A stretch of 9,763 bases of DNA, taken from contig JAQCNG010000094.1 in the NCBI GenBank assembly GCA_028275145.1, forward strand, positions 1 to 9,763, written 5' to 3'. Shown here in pieces: positions 1 to 7,034 of this stretch. Within the stretch, counting starts at the first letter, position 1, and each line of letters opens with the position of its first letter. The notes under the pieces were generated by a model that saw nothing but the letters and a program-made list of their open reading frames with translations, had not been told where the DNA came from and did no database searches. Source of the stretch: Halovenus sp. Its GTDB lineage: Archaea > Halobacteriota > Halobacteria > Halobacteriales > Haloarculaceae. The position numbers were made by a program, and so were the translations under genes.

Positions 1-1373
1 AACCCCGGAATCGAGGACGCCCCGACGTAACCCATCCCCGACTGCATCCCGCCGACGAGCTGGTGGAGCTCCGAGGCCAGACTCCCCTTGTAGGGTGTGG
101 CCGCCTCGACACCCTCGGGGACGAACTCCTCGTCCTCGTCTTTGAGATAGCGGTTGCCGTCGCCCGACTGCATCGCGCCGACACTGCCCATCCCGCGGTA
201 CTGCTTGTAGCGTTTGCCCTGCATTCTGATGACCCGGCCGGGGGCCTCGTCGGTGCCCGCGAAGTACGAACCGAGCATAATCGCGTCCGCACCGGCGGCG
301 ATTGCCTTTATCGCGTCACCGGAGTAACGGATGCCGCCGTCGGCGATGACCGGCACGTCGTGTTGGCTGGCGACGTCGGCCACCTGTGCCACCGCGGTAA
401 TCTGTGGCATCCCCGCGCCGGTGACGACCCGTGTCGTGCAGATAGAACCCGGTCCGATGCCGACCTTGACGCCGTCGGCGAAGTCGACGACGGCCTCCGC
501 GGCCTCGCGGGTGCCGATGTTCCCGACGACGACGTCCGCGCCGACCTCCGATTTGATGGTGCGGGCGCTCTCGATGACGCTCCTGTTGTGCGCGTGCGCG
601 CAGTCGATGAAGAGCACGTCCGCACCGGCCTCGTCGGCGGCGGTTGCGCGGTCCATCTCGCCGGGGCCGACCGCCGCCCCGACGCGGAGCGAACCGTCGT
701 CACCCCGGGCCGCGTCGTCGTACTCGCGGCGCTGGAGAATGCCTTTCATCGTGACGAGTCCGACCAGTCGGTCTGTTCCGTCGACCACCGGTACGCGCTC
801 GATTTTGTGCTCGTACATGCGCTCGAACGCCTCGCGGGCGGCCACGTCCTCGGAGACGGTGATGACCTCGTCGGTCATCGCCTTCCGCACGGGGTCGGTC
901 TCGTTGACCTCCAGGTGCGGGCGCACGTCCGTCGAGGAGATGACACCGAGCACCTCGTTGTCGTCGCTGGTCACCGGCGCGCCGCCGACCCCCTCCCGCT
1001 CTATCAGGTCGTCCGCCTCGCGGACGGTGGCGTCGGGACTGACCGTCACCACATCGTCGAACGGAATGACGAGTTCGTCGGCACGCTTGACCCGCGCAAT
1101 CTGGTCGACCATCTCCGGAACGTCCATGTTCCGGTGGAGCACGCCAAGACCCCCGTTGCGCGCCATCGCAATCGCCATCTCGCTCTCGGTGACGGTGTCC
1201 ATCGCCGCCGAGAGCACCGGTACGGTGAGTTTGACGTTCGTCGAGACGCGCGTCGTCGTGTCGGCCTCGTCGGGTTCGACCGTACTTTCCTTTGGCTTGA
1301 GCAGTACGTCGTCGAACGTGAGTGCCTCCGGGACGCGGAGTCGGTCCGAGAAAGGTTCCGGGTTGTTCTCCAT
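1..1373 (-). CDS. guaB: Inosine-5'-monophosphate dehydrogenase (3' end cut by window edge)
   Basis: Cytoplasmic NAD-dependent oxidation of IMP to XMP, the committed step of GMP synthesis. The 457 visible residues start at [10 protein letters not shown] and show the full IMPDH plan. The N-terminal barrel begins with [10 protein letters not shown] (residues 18-27) and [10 protein letters not shown] (55-64). Two CBS domains are inserted at about residues 103-213. The barrel then resumes with the catalytic loop GPGSICTTR, whose Cys312 forms the covalent adduct, followed by [11 protein letters not shown] (343-353), RGMGSVGAM (393-401) and the flap Arg-Tyr pair R408-Y409. Haloarchaeal homologues are somewhat longer, so perhaps 30-45 residues lie beyond the left edge. 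I chose the ATG at 1373-1371 because homology begins at once and a TATA-like element lies about 27 nt upstream. The acidic gene at 1498-2289 is on the same strand, 124 nt upstream. GMP reductase is less likely because of the CBS pair and the sequence of the Cys loop. Confidence 0.97.
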   Translation of the reverse strand, partial: MENNPEPFSDRLRVPEALTFDDVLLKPKESTVEPDEADTTTRVSTNVKLTVPVLSAAMDTVTESEMAIAMARNGGLGVLHRNMDVPEMVDQIARVKRADELVIPFDDVVTVSPDATVREADDLIEREGVGGAPVTSDDNEVLGVISSTDVRPHLEVNETDPVRKAMTDEVITVSEDVAAREAFERMYEHKIERVPVVDGTDRLVGLVTMKGILQRREYDDAARGDDGSLRVGAAVGPGEMDRATAADEAGADVLFIDCAHAHNRSVIESARTIKSEVGADVVVGNIGTREAAEAVVDFADGVKVGIGPGSICTTRVVTGAGMPQITAVAQVADVASQHDVPVIADGGIRYSGDAIKAIAAGADAIMLGSYFAGTDEAPGRVIRMQGKRYKQYRGMGSVGAMQSGDGNRYLKDEDEEFVPEGVEAATPYKGSLASELHQLVGGMQSGMGYVGASSIPG

Positions 1374-1395
1374 GTAAACTGTCGTGTCGCGGCGG

Positions 1396-1404
1396 TCAAA
1401 AGGA
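1396..1404 (-). promoter_or_regulatory. TATA-like promoter element of guaB
   Basis: On the minus strand this reads TCCTTTTGA, preceded by GCAA as a possible BRE. Its centre is about 27 nt before the guaB ATG, the spacing expected for a leaderless haloarchaeal transcript. The match to the TATA consensus is only partial. No Shine-Dalgarno motif precedes the ATG. Confidence 0.4.
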
Positions 1405-1467
1405 TTGCGAGACTCGGCGACGACGGAACAGAATCACGGGACACCGACACATCCGGACAGCCCGGAA

Positions 1468-1499
1468 GACCCGGCCAACAGGCCCGGTGTGACCGGGTC
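1468..1499 (-). terminator. Possible GC-rich hairpin at the end of the acidic-protein gene
   Basis: GACCCGG (1468-1474) and CCGGGTC (1493-1499) form a 7-bp inverted repeat that overlaps the stop codon at 1498-1500. A competing CCCGG/CCGGG stem with a 5-nt loop is nested at 1483-1497. There is no T-tract after it on the minus strand, so it may affect 3' processing rather than termination, or be a chance result of high GC. Confidence 0.25.
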
Positions 1500-2289
1500 A
1501 GACAGTGGTTCCTCCGAACACTCGGGTGAGCTGCCAGCCGGCGGCGTCCCTGACCAGGGTGGCGGTGAACCCGGCAGTCGGGTCGTCACCGAGGTAGTTG
1601 CGCTGGGCCTCGGTCCGGTTCAGGTTCTCCGGCTGGACCGACGCGATGACGGATACCCGTTTCAGTTCGTCGACGTCCGCGAGCTCCAACTCCGCGCCGA
1701 ACACGCCGGAGCCTATGTTGCCCTCCTCCGACTGCGCGGCCTGCGCGGTGTCGGTGACGTGGAGAAACGTGTGGTGAGTTTCAATCGACGGCTCGATGGA
1801 GCTGTACTGCTCGAACTGCTGTCGGTCCCGAAGAAACTCCTCGTAGCTGAGTCCGCTCTGGCCGAACTCCGACGCGTCGTGAAACATCGTGCCGGCCGCC
1901 GCCCAGTCGTTGTCGGCGATAGCGTTCACGTAGTCGACGGCGACCCCCTCGGCACCGTCGGGCCCGCCACCACCGCCAACGCCGAGCACCGCGGCCCAGC
2001 CCAGACTGGCAGCGACAGCGCCGGCCGCGCCACCGAGCAACAGACTCCGGCGGCTGACCCCGGACTTCCCGCTTCTCTGGGCTCCACCCGCCGGCGGTTC
2101 GTCGGTATCGGTCACACCCGTGGGCCCCGCGTCCTCGTCGTCCGCTGGCAGGTCGGCGTCGATATCCGACGGTGGGGGCTGTTCGGACCTGTCGGCGTCG
2201 GCCGAGAGCGGGTGCCCCGCGCCCAGATTCCGCCCGGGCAGGTCCCCGGTTTCGTCGTCCCCGCCCTGTTTGTCGTGCTCCTCTGTCAC
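1498..2289 (-). CDS. Acidic protein with twin-arginine/hydrophobic anchor and NTF2-like-looking C-terminal domain
   Basis: Function unknown; 263 residues. Residues 1-77 are hydrophilic and rich in Asp, Glu, Gly and Pro. Then comes SRRSLLLGG (residues 79-87, twin arginine at 80-81) and a hydrophobic Ala/Gly/Leu stretch to about residue 104, followed by a Gly run. The C-terminal part, from about 113 to 263, reads like a small SnoaL/NTF2-type alpha+beta fold: an opening helix (AVDYVNAIADNDWAAAGTMF), a YEEFL helix near 149-153, and a final strand pair ending AAGWQLTRVFG, typical of such domains. This fold is inferred from pattern, not a recognised family. The start is GTG at 2289-2287, because no ATG occurs before Met135. 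A second GTG at Val59 (2115-2113) would give a classical short Tat signal peptide. The protein is either a single-pass membrane protein or Tat-exported. It lies 124 nt upstream of guaB on the same strand; a functional link is not evident. Confidence 0.8.
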   Translation of the reverse strand: MTEEHDKQGGDDETGDLPGRNLGAGHPLSADADRSEQPPPSDIDADLPADDEDAGPTGVTDTDEPPAGGAQRSGKSGVSRRSLLLGGAAGAVAASLGWAAVLGVGGGGGPDGAEGVAVDYVNAIADNDWAAAGTMFHDASEFGQSGLSYEEFLRDRQQFEQYSSIEPSIETHHTFLHVTDTAQAAQSEEGNIGSGVFGAELELADVDELKRVSVIASVQPENLNRTEAQRNYLGDDPTAGFTATLVRDAAGWQLTRVFGGTTV

Positions 2290-2624
2290 GGGCGAGTGTC
2301 ACACAGCTATCGCAAAAAGGCCGTCGGCTGTTGGCGGGACAGCCATGTCGTGTGCGGCCACGTCTCACGCAAGAGACTTACCTGCCGCTACGAATATTTA
2401 GACATGCACTCCGCCGACCCCACCATCGAGCGCAGTGTTGTTCAGACGCCTCGCAGTCACGAGCGCGCGAACACATCCAACTGGGGTACGTGCTGGAATT
2501 TCGGGATGCAAACAGATTTTTCCCCGAACAGGGCGCGCGCGGAGTCCGGTGACGCCACCCGCGGCAGGCGTCGACCGTATCGCCCGGCGGCCACGGCCAC
2601 GGGTGAGGGCCGTCCGTAGCCTGG
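2290..2624. other. 335-bp intergenic region with no convincing gene
   Basis: This is the gap between the divergent acidic-protein gene (minus) and the membrane-protein gene (plus). It holds a TATA-like element near 2396-2402, a short inverted repeat GTCTC/GAGAC (2363-2378 region), an inverted repeat TTCGGG (2500-2505)/CCCGAA (2523-2528), and a T5 run at 2517-2521. AT-rich patches here contrast with the GC-rich flanks. The only plus-strand reading frame from an ATG (2404-2619, 71 codons) has Arg/Thr/Pro-rich composition unlike the acidic haloarchaeal proteins around it, so I do not call it a gene. I see no tRNA-like fold. Confidence 0.6.
2392..2402 (+). promoter_or_regulatory. TATA-like promoter facing right, about 225 nt before the membrane-protein gene
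   Basis: CGAATATTTAGA resembles a haloarchaeal BRE (CGAA) followed by a TATA box (TATTTAGA). It would start transcription near 2424-2428. It could give the membrane-protein gene at 2625 a leader of about 200 nt, or drive a short RNA ending near the T5 run at 2517-2521. No better TATA candidate sits at the usual distance before 2625. Confidence 0.35.
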
Positions 2625-3542
2625 ATGAGTAGCTCGCAGCACCCGGTCGCGCTCTCCATCGAGCGGCGCGTCAGTTCCTCCGCCCGCCTGCTGGCGGTGG
2701 TGATGTGCCTGCCGCTCGTCGACGGCGTGTTCGTGGCAGTCGTGCTCGGCGGCGCACTGGAGACAGTCGCGGGCATCCTGGAGGTGGGTCTGCTCGTGTT
2801 CGCCGGGAGCGCCACGGTTGCGGTCATTCTCGCGGAGATGGACGCCACCCCGCGCGAGCAGGCCCGCATCGTGCTCGGCGTGGGCGCGGTGGTCATCGCG
2901 GGAGCGGCCGTCCAGGCGACGCTCGCACCGACAATCGAGAGCCTGCTCGATATGGCCGTCTTCGAGCGGTTCGCCGCGGTGGTCGTGCTCGGCATCGCCG
3001 CATCCACCGCGAGCGCCCGTCTCGACGAGTACCTCCCGGGACCGCCGGTGGTTCTGGCGCTCGGTCTGGTCGCCAGCGTCGAGCCTGCGGGTGCGTCGTT
3101 CGCGCTGCAGACCGACCCCGTGCTGGTCGTCAGAGCAGTCGCCGCCGCCGGCGTCGGTGTCGGCGCGGCGCTGGCCGTTGCGGTCACCAGCCCGTGGCTG
3201 CGCGCCGTCGTCGAGATCGACCGCTTCCGGTTCGGGAGCGCAGTCGCACTGGGCGTGCTCGCGCTCTCCATCGGGGGACTCGTTCCCTCGAGTGCGCCCG
3301 TCGCGCTCGCGGTGTTGCTGGTGACCGGACTGCTCGCGCTCGACCCCGGCGACGGCGGAGCGGCTGGGACGGCAGGGGCCGTCGTGGCCGACGGGGGTGA
3401 CCACACCTCCACCCCCGACACCGACGCCGGTGGGGATTCCGACACCACCGACGACCCGGCGCCGGACGAGAGTCCTGGGTCTGCCGACCAGGCGGAGTTC
3501 GGCGAGGGCGGGTCCACAGCCAGACAGCCACCCTGGTTCTGA
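2625..3542 (+). CDS. Polytopic membrane protein, haloarchaeal DUF5794-like family
   Basis: Function unknown; 305 residues. After a short hydrophilic N-terminus (MSSSQHPVALSIERR) come about seven or eight hydrophobic segments, at roughly residues 21-44, 49-70, 83-103, 113-130, 139-158, 165-188, 204-221 and 225-240. A polar tail of about 60 residues follows, rich in Asp, Gly, Ser, Thr and Pro (about 241-305). The motifs ILAEMDATPREQ (68-79) and EIDRFRFGSAVALGVL (197-212) match what I remember of the haloarchaeal family named DUF5794; that name is from memory and should be checked. The start is fixed: a stop at 2604-2606 lies in frame just upstream and this ATG is the first one after it. No Shine-Dalgarno or close TATA is visible. 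dnaK follows on the same strand after 168 nt but has its own promoter. The protein may be a transporter or membrane-organising protein; nothing in the sequence shows a substrate. Confidence 0.85.
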   Translation: MSSSQHPVALSIERRVSSSARLLAVVMCLPLVDGVFVAVVLGGALETVAGILEVGLLVFAGSATVAVILAEMDATPREQARIVLGVGAVVIAGAAVQATLAPTIESLLDMAVFERFAAVVVLGIAASTASARLDEYLPGPPVVLALGLVASVEPAGASFALQTDPVLVVRAVAAAGVGVGAALAVAVTSPWLRAVVEIDRFRFGSAVALGVLALSIGGLVPSSAPVALAVLLVTGLLALDPGDGGAAGTAGAVVADGGDHTSTPDTDAGGDSDTTDDPAPDESPGSADQAEFGEGGSTARQPPWF

Positions 3543-3671
3543 CGGCCCCGACACCAGACTGGGCCACGCTCGAGTGTGCCGTCGCGCCCTGTCAGAGCGG
3601 GCGAGCGCCGCTGTCGGGGTGGCAGAGCGGCGGCGTCGGTCGCCTGGCCGCCGGGAGTGCGGAGCCGTCTA

Positions 3672-3682
3672 GCAACTTTTAA
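3672..3682 (+). promoter_or_regulatory. TATA-box promoter of dnaK
   Basis: GCAACTTTTAA combines a BRE-like GCAAC with the TATA core TTTTAA (3677-3682). The core centre is about 31 nt before the ATG at 3711, predicting a start site at about 3704-3708 and a leader of only a few nucleotides. The AT-rich stretch stands out from the GC-rich 3543-3670 spacer, which holds no gene. I see no heat-shock operator that I can identify with confidence. Confidence 0.6.
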
Positions 3683-3710
3683 CCCCGACAATGGGATAGT
3701 TACTGATAAG

Positions 3711-5654
3711 ATGACGAGCAACAAGATTCTTGGAATCGACCTCGGGACGACAAACAGTGCCTTCGCTGTGATGGAGGGCGGCGACCCGGAGATAATCGTC
3801 AACAGCGAGGGTGAGCGAACAACGCCCTCGGTCGTCGCCTTCCAGGACGACGAACAGCTCGTGGGCAAGCCCGCAAAGAACCAGGCCGTGCAGAACCCGG
3901 ACGACACCGTCGAGTCCATCAAGCGCCACATGGGCGAGGAGGGCTACACGGTCGAACTCGACGACGAGGAGTACACGCCGGAGCAGGTTTCGGCGATGAT
4001 TCTCCAGAAGATAAAACGGGACACCGAGGAGTATCTCGGCGAGGAGATCGAGCGGGCGGTCATCACGGTGCCGGCGTACTTCTCGGACCGCCAGCGCCAG
4101 GCCACAAAGGACGCCGGGCAGATTGCCGGCTTCGAGGTCGAGCGTATCGTCAACGAGCCAACGGCGGCGGCAATGGCCTACGGACTCGACGACGAGAGCG
4201 ACCAGACGGTGCTCGTGTTCGACCTCGGGGGCGGCACGTTCGACGTGTCGATTCTCGACCTCGGTGGCGGCGTCTACGAGGTGGTCGCCACGAACGGCGA
4301 CAACGACCTTGGGGGTGACGACTGGGACCACGCCATCATCGACTGGCTTGCCGAGAAGTTCGAGGCCGAGCACGGCATCGACCTCCGCGAGGACCGCCAG
4401 GCGCTCCAGCGACTCACCGAGGCCGCCGAGGAGGCGAAGGTCGAACTTTCGAGTCGAAAGGAGACGAGCGTCAATCTACCCTTTATCGCGGCCGACGACG
4501 AGGGGCCAAAGGACCTGGAGGCGTCGCTCACCCGCGCGAAGTTCGAGTCGCTGACCGCCGACCTCGTCGAGCGCACGGTCGGCCCGACAGAGCAGGCGCT
4601 CTCGGACGCCGACCTCTCGAAGGAGGACATCGACGAGGTCATTCTGGTGGGGGGGTCCACACGGATGCCGATGGTCCAGGAACAGGTCGAGGAGCTCACC
4701 GGCAGGGAGCCGAAGAAAAACGTCAACCCCGACGAGGCGGTCGCGCTCGGCGCGGCAATCCAGGGGGGTGTGCTCTCCGGTGACGTGGACGATATCGTGC
4801 TGGTGGACGTGACGCCGCTCTCGCTGGGTGTCGAGGTCAAAGGTGGCCTGTTCGAGCGACTCATCGAGCGCAACACCACGATTCCGACAGAGGAGTCGAA
4901 GGTGTTCACGACCGCACAGGACAACCAGACGATGGTCCAGATACGCGTGTTCCAGGGCGAGCGCGAGATCGCCGAGGAGAACGAACTGCTCGGGGAGTTC
5001 TCGCTGACCGGCATCCCGCCGTCGCCGGCGGGTGTCCCCCAGATCGAGGTGACGTTCTCGCTCGACGAGAACGGCATCGTCGACGTCGAGGCCGAGGACA
5101 AGGGGTCGGGCAGCACCGAGAACATCACCATCGAGGGCGGTGTCGGCCTCTCGGACGACGAGATAGAGGAGATGAAAACCGAGGCCGAGAAACACGCCGA
5201 GGAGGACGAGCGACGCCGCGAGCGCATCGAGGCCCGCAACGAGGCCGAGTCGACCGTCCAGCGCGCCGGAACACTGCTCGAGGAAAACGAGGAGACACTC
5301 GACGAGTCCACCCAGGAGGAGATCGAGGCGGTCATAGACGACCTCGAGGCGGTCGTCGACGACGAGGACGCCACAAAGGAGCAACTCGAGGAGGCAACCG
5401 AGGAACTCTCCGAGAAGCTACAGGAGATCGGAAAACAGGTCTACCAGCAGGCAGAGGGTGCCGGTGCAGGCGCGGCCGGCCCCGGTGCCGGTGCTGCTGG
5501 TGCTGGCGCGGGTCCCGGTGCCGGCGCAGGTCCCGGCCCCGGCGCGGGTGCAGGCGCTGCCGGCGCTGGCGATGCCGGTGCCGCGGGTACCGGCGAGGAG
5601 TACGTCGACGCCGACTTCGAGGATATCGACGAGGACGAGAACGACGACGAGTGA
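3711..5654 (+). CDS. dnaK: Molecular chaperone DnaK (Hsp70)
   Basis: ATP-driven cytoplasmic chaperone that binds and releases unfolded polypeptides with DnaJ and GrpE. It has 647 residues. The nucleotide-binding domain shows phosphate loop 1 GIDLGTTNS (8-16), [17 protein letters not shown], the Hsp70 signature [11 protein letters not shown] (170-180) and [11 protein letters not shown] (310-320). The substrate-binding domain begins at [14 protein letters not shown] (from 366), followed by an acidic helical lid. The about 24-residue insertion found in the NBD of Gram-negative DnaK is absent, so this is the short, Gram-positive/archaeal form. The C-terminus has a Gly/Ala/Pro-only stretch of about 46 residues (583-628) before the acidic end [20 protein letters not shown] chose the ATG at 3711 because homology begins there and the TATA box fits. 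An upstream GTG extension (from 3576) would place the promoter inside the gene and adds non-DnaK sequence. grpE and dnaJ, often nearby in haloarchaea, are not in this window. Confidence 0.98.
   Translation: MTSNKILGIDLGTTNSAFAVMEGGDPEIIVNSEGERTTPSVVAFQDDEQLVGKPAKNQAVQNPDDTVESIKRHMGEEGYTVELDDEEYTPEQVSAMILQKIKRDTEEYLGEEIERAVITVPAYFSDRQRQATKDAGQIAGFEVERIVNEPTAAAMAYGLDDESDQTVLVFDLGGGTFDVSILDLGGGVYEVVATNGDNDLGGDDWDHAIIDWLAEKFEAEHGIDLREDRQALQRLTEAAEEAKVELSSRKETSVNLPFIAADDEGPKDLEASLTRAKFESLTADLVERTVGPTEQALSDADLSKEDIDEVILVGGSTRMPMVQEQVEELTGREPKKNVNPDEAVALGAAIQGGVLSGDVDDIVLVDVTPLSLGVEVKGGLFERLIERNTTIPTEESKVFTTAQDNQTMVQIRVFQGEREIAEENELLGEFSLTGIPPSPAGVPQIEVTFSLDENGIVDVEAEDKGSGSTENITIEGGVGLSDDEIEEMKTEAEKHAEEDERRRERIEARNEAESTVQRAGTLLEENEETLDESTQEEIEAVIDDLEAVVDDEDATKEQLEEATEELSEKLQEIGKQVYQQAEGAGAGAAGPGAGAAGAGAGPGAGAGPGPGAGAGAAGAGDAGAAGTGEEYVDADFEDIDEDENDDE
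5459..5596 (+). repeat. dnaK: Low-complexity GC-rich tract encoding the Gly/Ala/Pro linker of DnaK
   Basis: Irregular tandem copies of GGTGC/GGCGC/GGTCCC-type triplet units encode alternating GA, GAG and GPG steps (residues 583-628). The units are degenerate at third positions, which suggests the repeat is maintained at the protein level, but slippage could change its length between strains. Confidence 0.75.
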
Positions 5655-5740
5655 TCCGGCGCGGAGTCGAGCGGGACACCGGCCGCGAGACGACGGCGCG
5701 ACGGTCGGAGACGGCCCGCCCGACCAGAGAGGCAATGTGA

Positions 5741-5750
5741 GCAAAAAAGA
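5741..5750 (-). terminator. T-tract terminator of the coiled-coil gene
   Basis: On the minus strand the A6 run (5743-5748) reads as T6, 39 nt past the stop of the coiled-coil gene at 5787. Archaeal intrinsic termination commonly uses such U-tracts without a strong hairpin. It lies in the 132-bp convergent gap with dnaK. No matching T-run is seen on the plus strand after dnaK. Confidence 0.45.
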
Positions 5751-5786
5751 GAGCAAACGGTCAGGTGTGTGCCAGCGACGGGAGGT

Positions 5787-6998
5787 TCAGCCGCCGAGTG
5801 TGTTGATGAGTTGTTCGCGCCACCGCTTGAGGTCTGTCAGTTCGGACTCGATGTCGTCGATACGTTCCTCGAGCTCCGACTCGATGTCGTCGATACGTTC
5901 CAGGTCCTCGAGTTCCGACTCTGTGTCGTCGAGCCGTTCCAACTTCGTCTCGATATCGTCGATACGTTCCAGGTCCGCAAGTCCCGACTCGAGGTCGTCG
6001 ACCCGGTCGAACTCCTCGGTGACGCTGGACTCGAGTTGCTCGAGCTGTTCTTCGAGCGCCTCGATGCGACCCCGCACCTCGACGACAAACTCGGTTTCGA
6101 GGTGTTCGAGGCGGTCGTCGAAGTCGTCGAGTTGGGCCTCGAACGAGTCGATGAGCTCCGCGCCGGTTCCGTTCTCGTCGAGGAACTCCTCGAGAGCGCC
6201 GGTGTAGGCCCGGAGGTTGGCCACGTCCTGCTGGAGGCGGTCCAGTCGCGCGGTCCGGCTTCCGGAGCCGTCGTATTGCTCGACGAGCACCTCGCGCAGC
6301 AGGTCGAGGTCCGCCTGTGAGACGTTGTCTCTCCGGAGTTCGGTCGCGAGGCTGGCAACGACACTCCCCTCGGCGGCCGGTCTGACAGCCTGTTGTGGCT
6401 CGTCGGTTGCCGGTTCGGCCGGCGGCCGGGCGCTCGCAACCCTCCCGTTTTCCTCGTCGTTCTGGTCGTCTCTGCTGTCCGTGTCCGGGGTGCCCAGGTC
6501 GAGGGTCGACGGAACATCGGGTTCCTCGGTGGGTTCCTCGTCGTCCTCCTCGGCCGGTTTGGTGCCGCGCGAGATTGCATCCTCCACGAGGGCGTCGTCG
6601 CTCTCGAGGACGACATCGTTCTCGCTGTCGGTCGCGGAGAGCGGCGGGGTGACCGACTCTATCGTCGGGTCGGTCAGAAACTGTCTGACATCCTCGGCCG
6701 CCCGGATGCCGTAGACGGTGGTGTAGGAGGCGTTCGGCTCGAGTTCTCGCTCGAACGTGATGCGGTCCTCCTCGATTGTCCAGTGCTCGCTCCCGTAGTC
6801 CGGATGGAACCCGAGGTCCTCGACAGCCACCCCCCGTGGAACACGGTCGGAGAGACGGAGAGTCACCGGTTCGTCACGTCCCGAGGAGAGTTCGAAGGCG
6901 ATTGCCGGGACAGGAAACTGGTCCGCCACGAATCGCTTGAGGACGCGCACACCGTCGGCGGATACTCGAACGCTGTCGTGCCCCTCTGCCTCGCTCAT
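5787..6998 (-). CDS. Haloarchaeal coiled-coil protein with N-terminal beta-rich domain (DUF7310-like)
   Basis: Function unknown; 403 residues, no signal peptide or membrane segment, so probably cytoplasmic. Residues 1-118 form a compact, probably beta-sandwich domain with LKRFVADQFPVPAIAFEL (20-37), VTLRLSDRVP (45-54), DLGFHPDYGSEHWTIEEDRI (61-80) and YTTVYGIR (92-99). Residues 120-210 are an acidic, Pro-rich disordered linker. Residues about 213-242 are helical, and about 245-395 are a long coiled coil. Its end carries five related units starting R-[VIL]-D-D, of 13, 10, 13, 11 and 13 residues (332-391). I recall the family as DUF7310, from memory. The start is the ATG at 6998-6996, with a TATA-like element about 28 nt upstream. 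It lies 36 nt after the UlaG-like gene on the same strand and converges on dnaK. It could be a scaffold or oligomerisation protein; automatic labels such as 'chromosome segregation protein' would rest on the coiled coil alone. Confidence 0.85.
   Translation of the reverse strand: MSEAEGHDSVRVSADGVRVLKRFVADQFPVPAIAFELSSGRDEPVTLRLSDRVPRGVAVEDLGFHPDYGSEHWTIEEDRITFERELEPNASYTTVYGIRAAEDVRQFLTDPTIESVTPPLSATDSENDVVLESDDALVEDAISRGTKPAEEDDEEPTEEPDVPSTLDLGTPDTDSRDDQNDEENGRVASARPPAEPATDEPQQAVRPAAEGSVVASLATELRRDNVSQADLDLLREVLVEQYDGSGSRTARLDRLQQDVANLRAYTGALEEFLDENGTGAELIDSFEAQLDDFDDRLEHLETEFVVEVRGRIEALEEQLEQLESSVTEEFDRVDDLESGLADLERIDDIETKLERLDDTESELEDLERIDDIESELEERIDDIESELTDLKRWREQLINTLGG
5845..5976 (-). 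repeat. Internal repeats encoding the R-x-D-D coiled-coil units
   Basis: A 24-bp sequence at 5845-5868 recurs exactly at 5878-5901, with a period of 33 bp (11 codons). A 21-bp segment at 5887-5907 recurs exactly at 5956-5976. More diverged copies begin near 5917 and 5986. On the protein side these are the units beginning RIDDIES, RIDDIET and RLDDTES. The near identity at DNA level suggests recent internal duplication or gene conversion. Confidence 0.8.
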
Positions 6999-7004
6999 GT
7001 GTCT

Positions 7005-7019
7005 CTATGGGGGCCATAG
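7005..7019. promoter_or_regulatory. Perfect inverted repeat at the expected start site of the coiled-coil gene (possible operator)
   Basis: CTATGG (7005-7010), a GGG spacer, then CCATAG (7014-7019): a perfect 6-bp inverted repeat. It sits between the TATA-like element (7024-7028) and the ATG (6998-6996), where a bound repressor would block transcription. It could equally be a small 5' hairpin if transcription begins upstream. Confidence 0.4.
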
Positions 7020-7020
7020 C

Positions 7021-7030
7021 CTCTTTAACC
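7021..7030 (-). promoter_or_regulatory. TATA-like promoter element of the coiled-coil gene
   Basis: On the minus strand this reads GGTTAAAGAG, with its core TTAAA centred about 28 nt before the ATG at 6998. It lies in the 36-nt gap after the UlaG-like gene. This gives the coiled-coil gene a promoter of its own even if it is also read through from upstream. Confidence 0.5.
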
Positions 7031-7034
7031 CTGC

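Noticed and set aside
63..1529. Long plus-strand open frame of 488 codons opposite guaB
   Set aside because: It is antisense to a clear IMP dehydrogenase. Its Arg/His/Val-rich product is typical of the shadow frame opposite a GC-rich acidic gene.
2404..2619. 71-codon plus-strand frame starting at ATG just after the TATA-like element
   Set aside because: The translation is basic and Arg/Thr/Pro-rich with no conserved look. The ATG would also lie upstream of the expected transcription start.
3576..3710. Upstream GTG extension of dnaK by 45 codons
   Set aside because: The extra residues do not resemble DnaK, and the extension would put the TATA box inside the gene.
2378..3931. 517-codon minus-strand frame across the membrane-protein gene and the start of dnaK
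   Set aside because: The product is a Ser/Thr/Ala/Pro low-complexity string with no fold signature, and it overlaps two well-supported genes.
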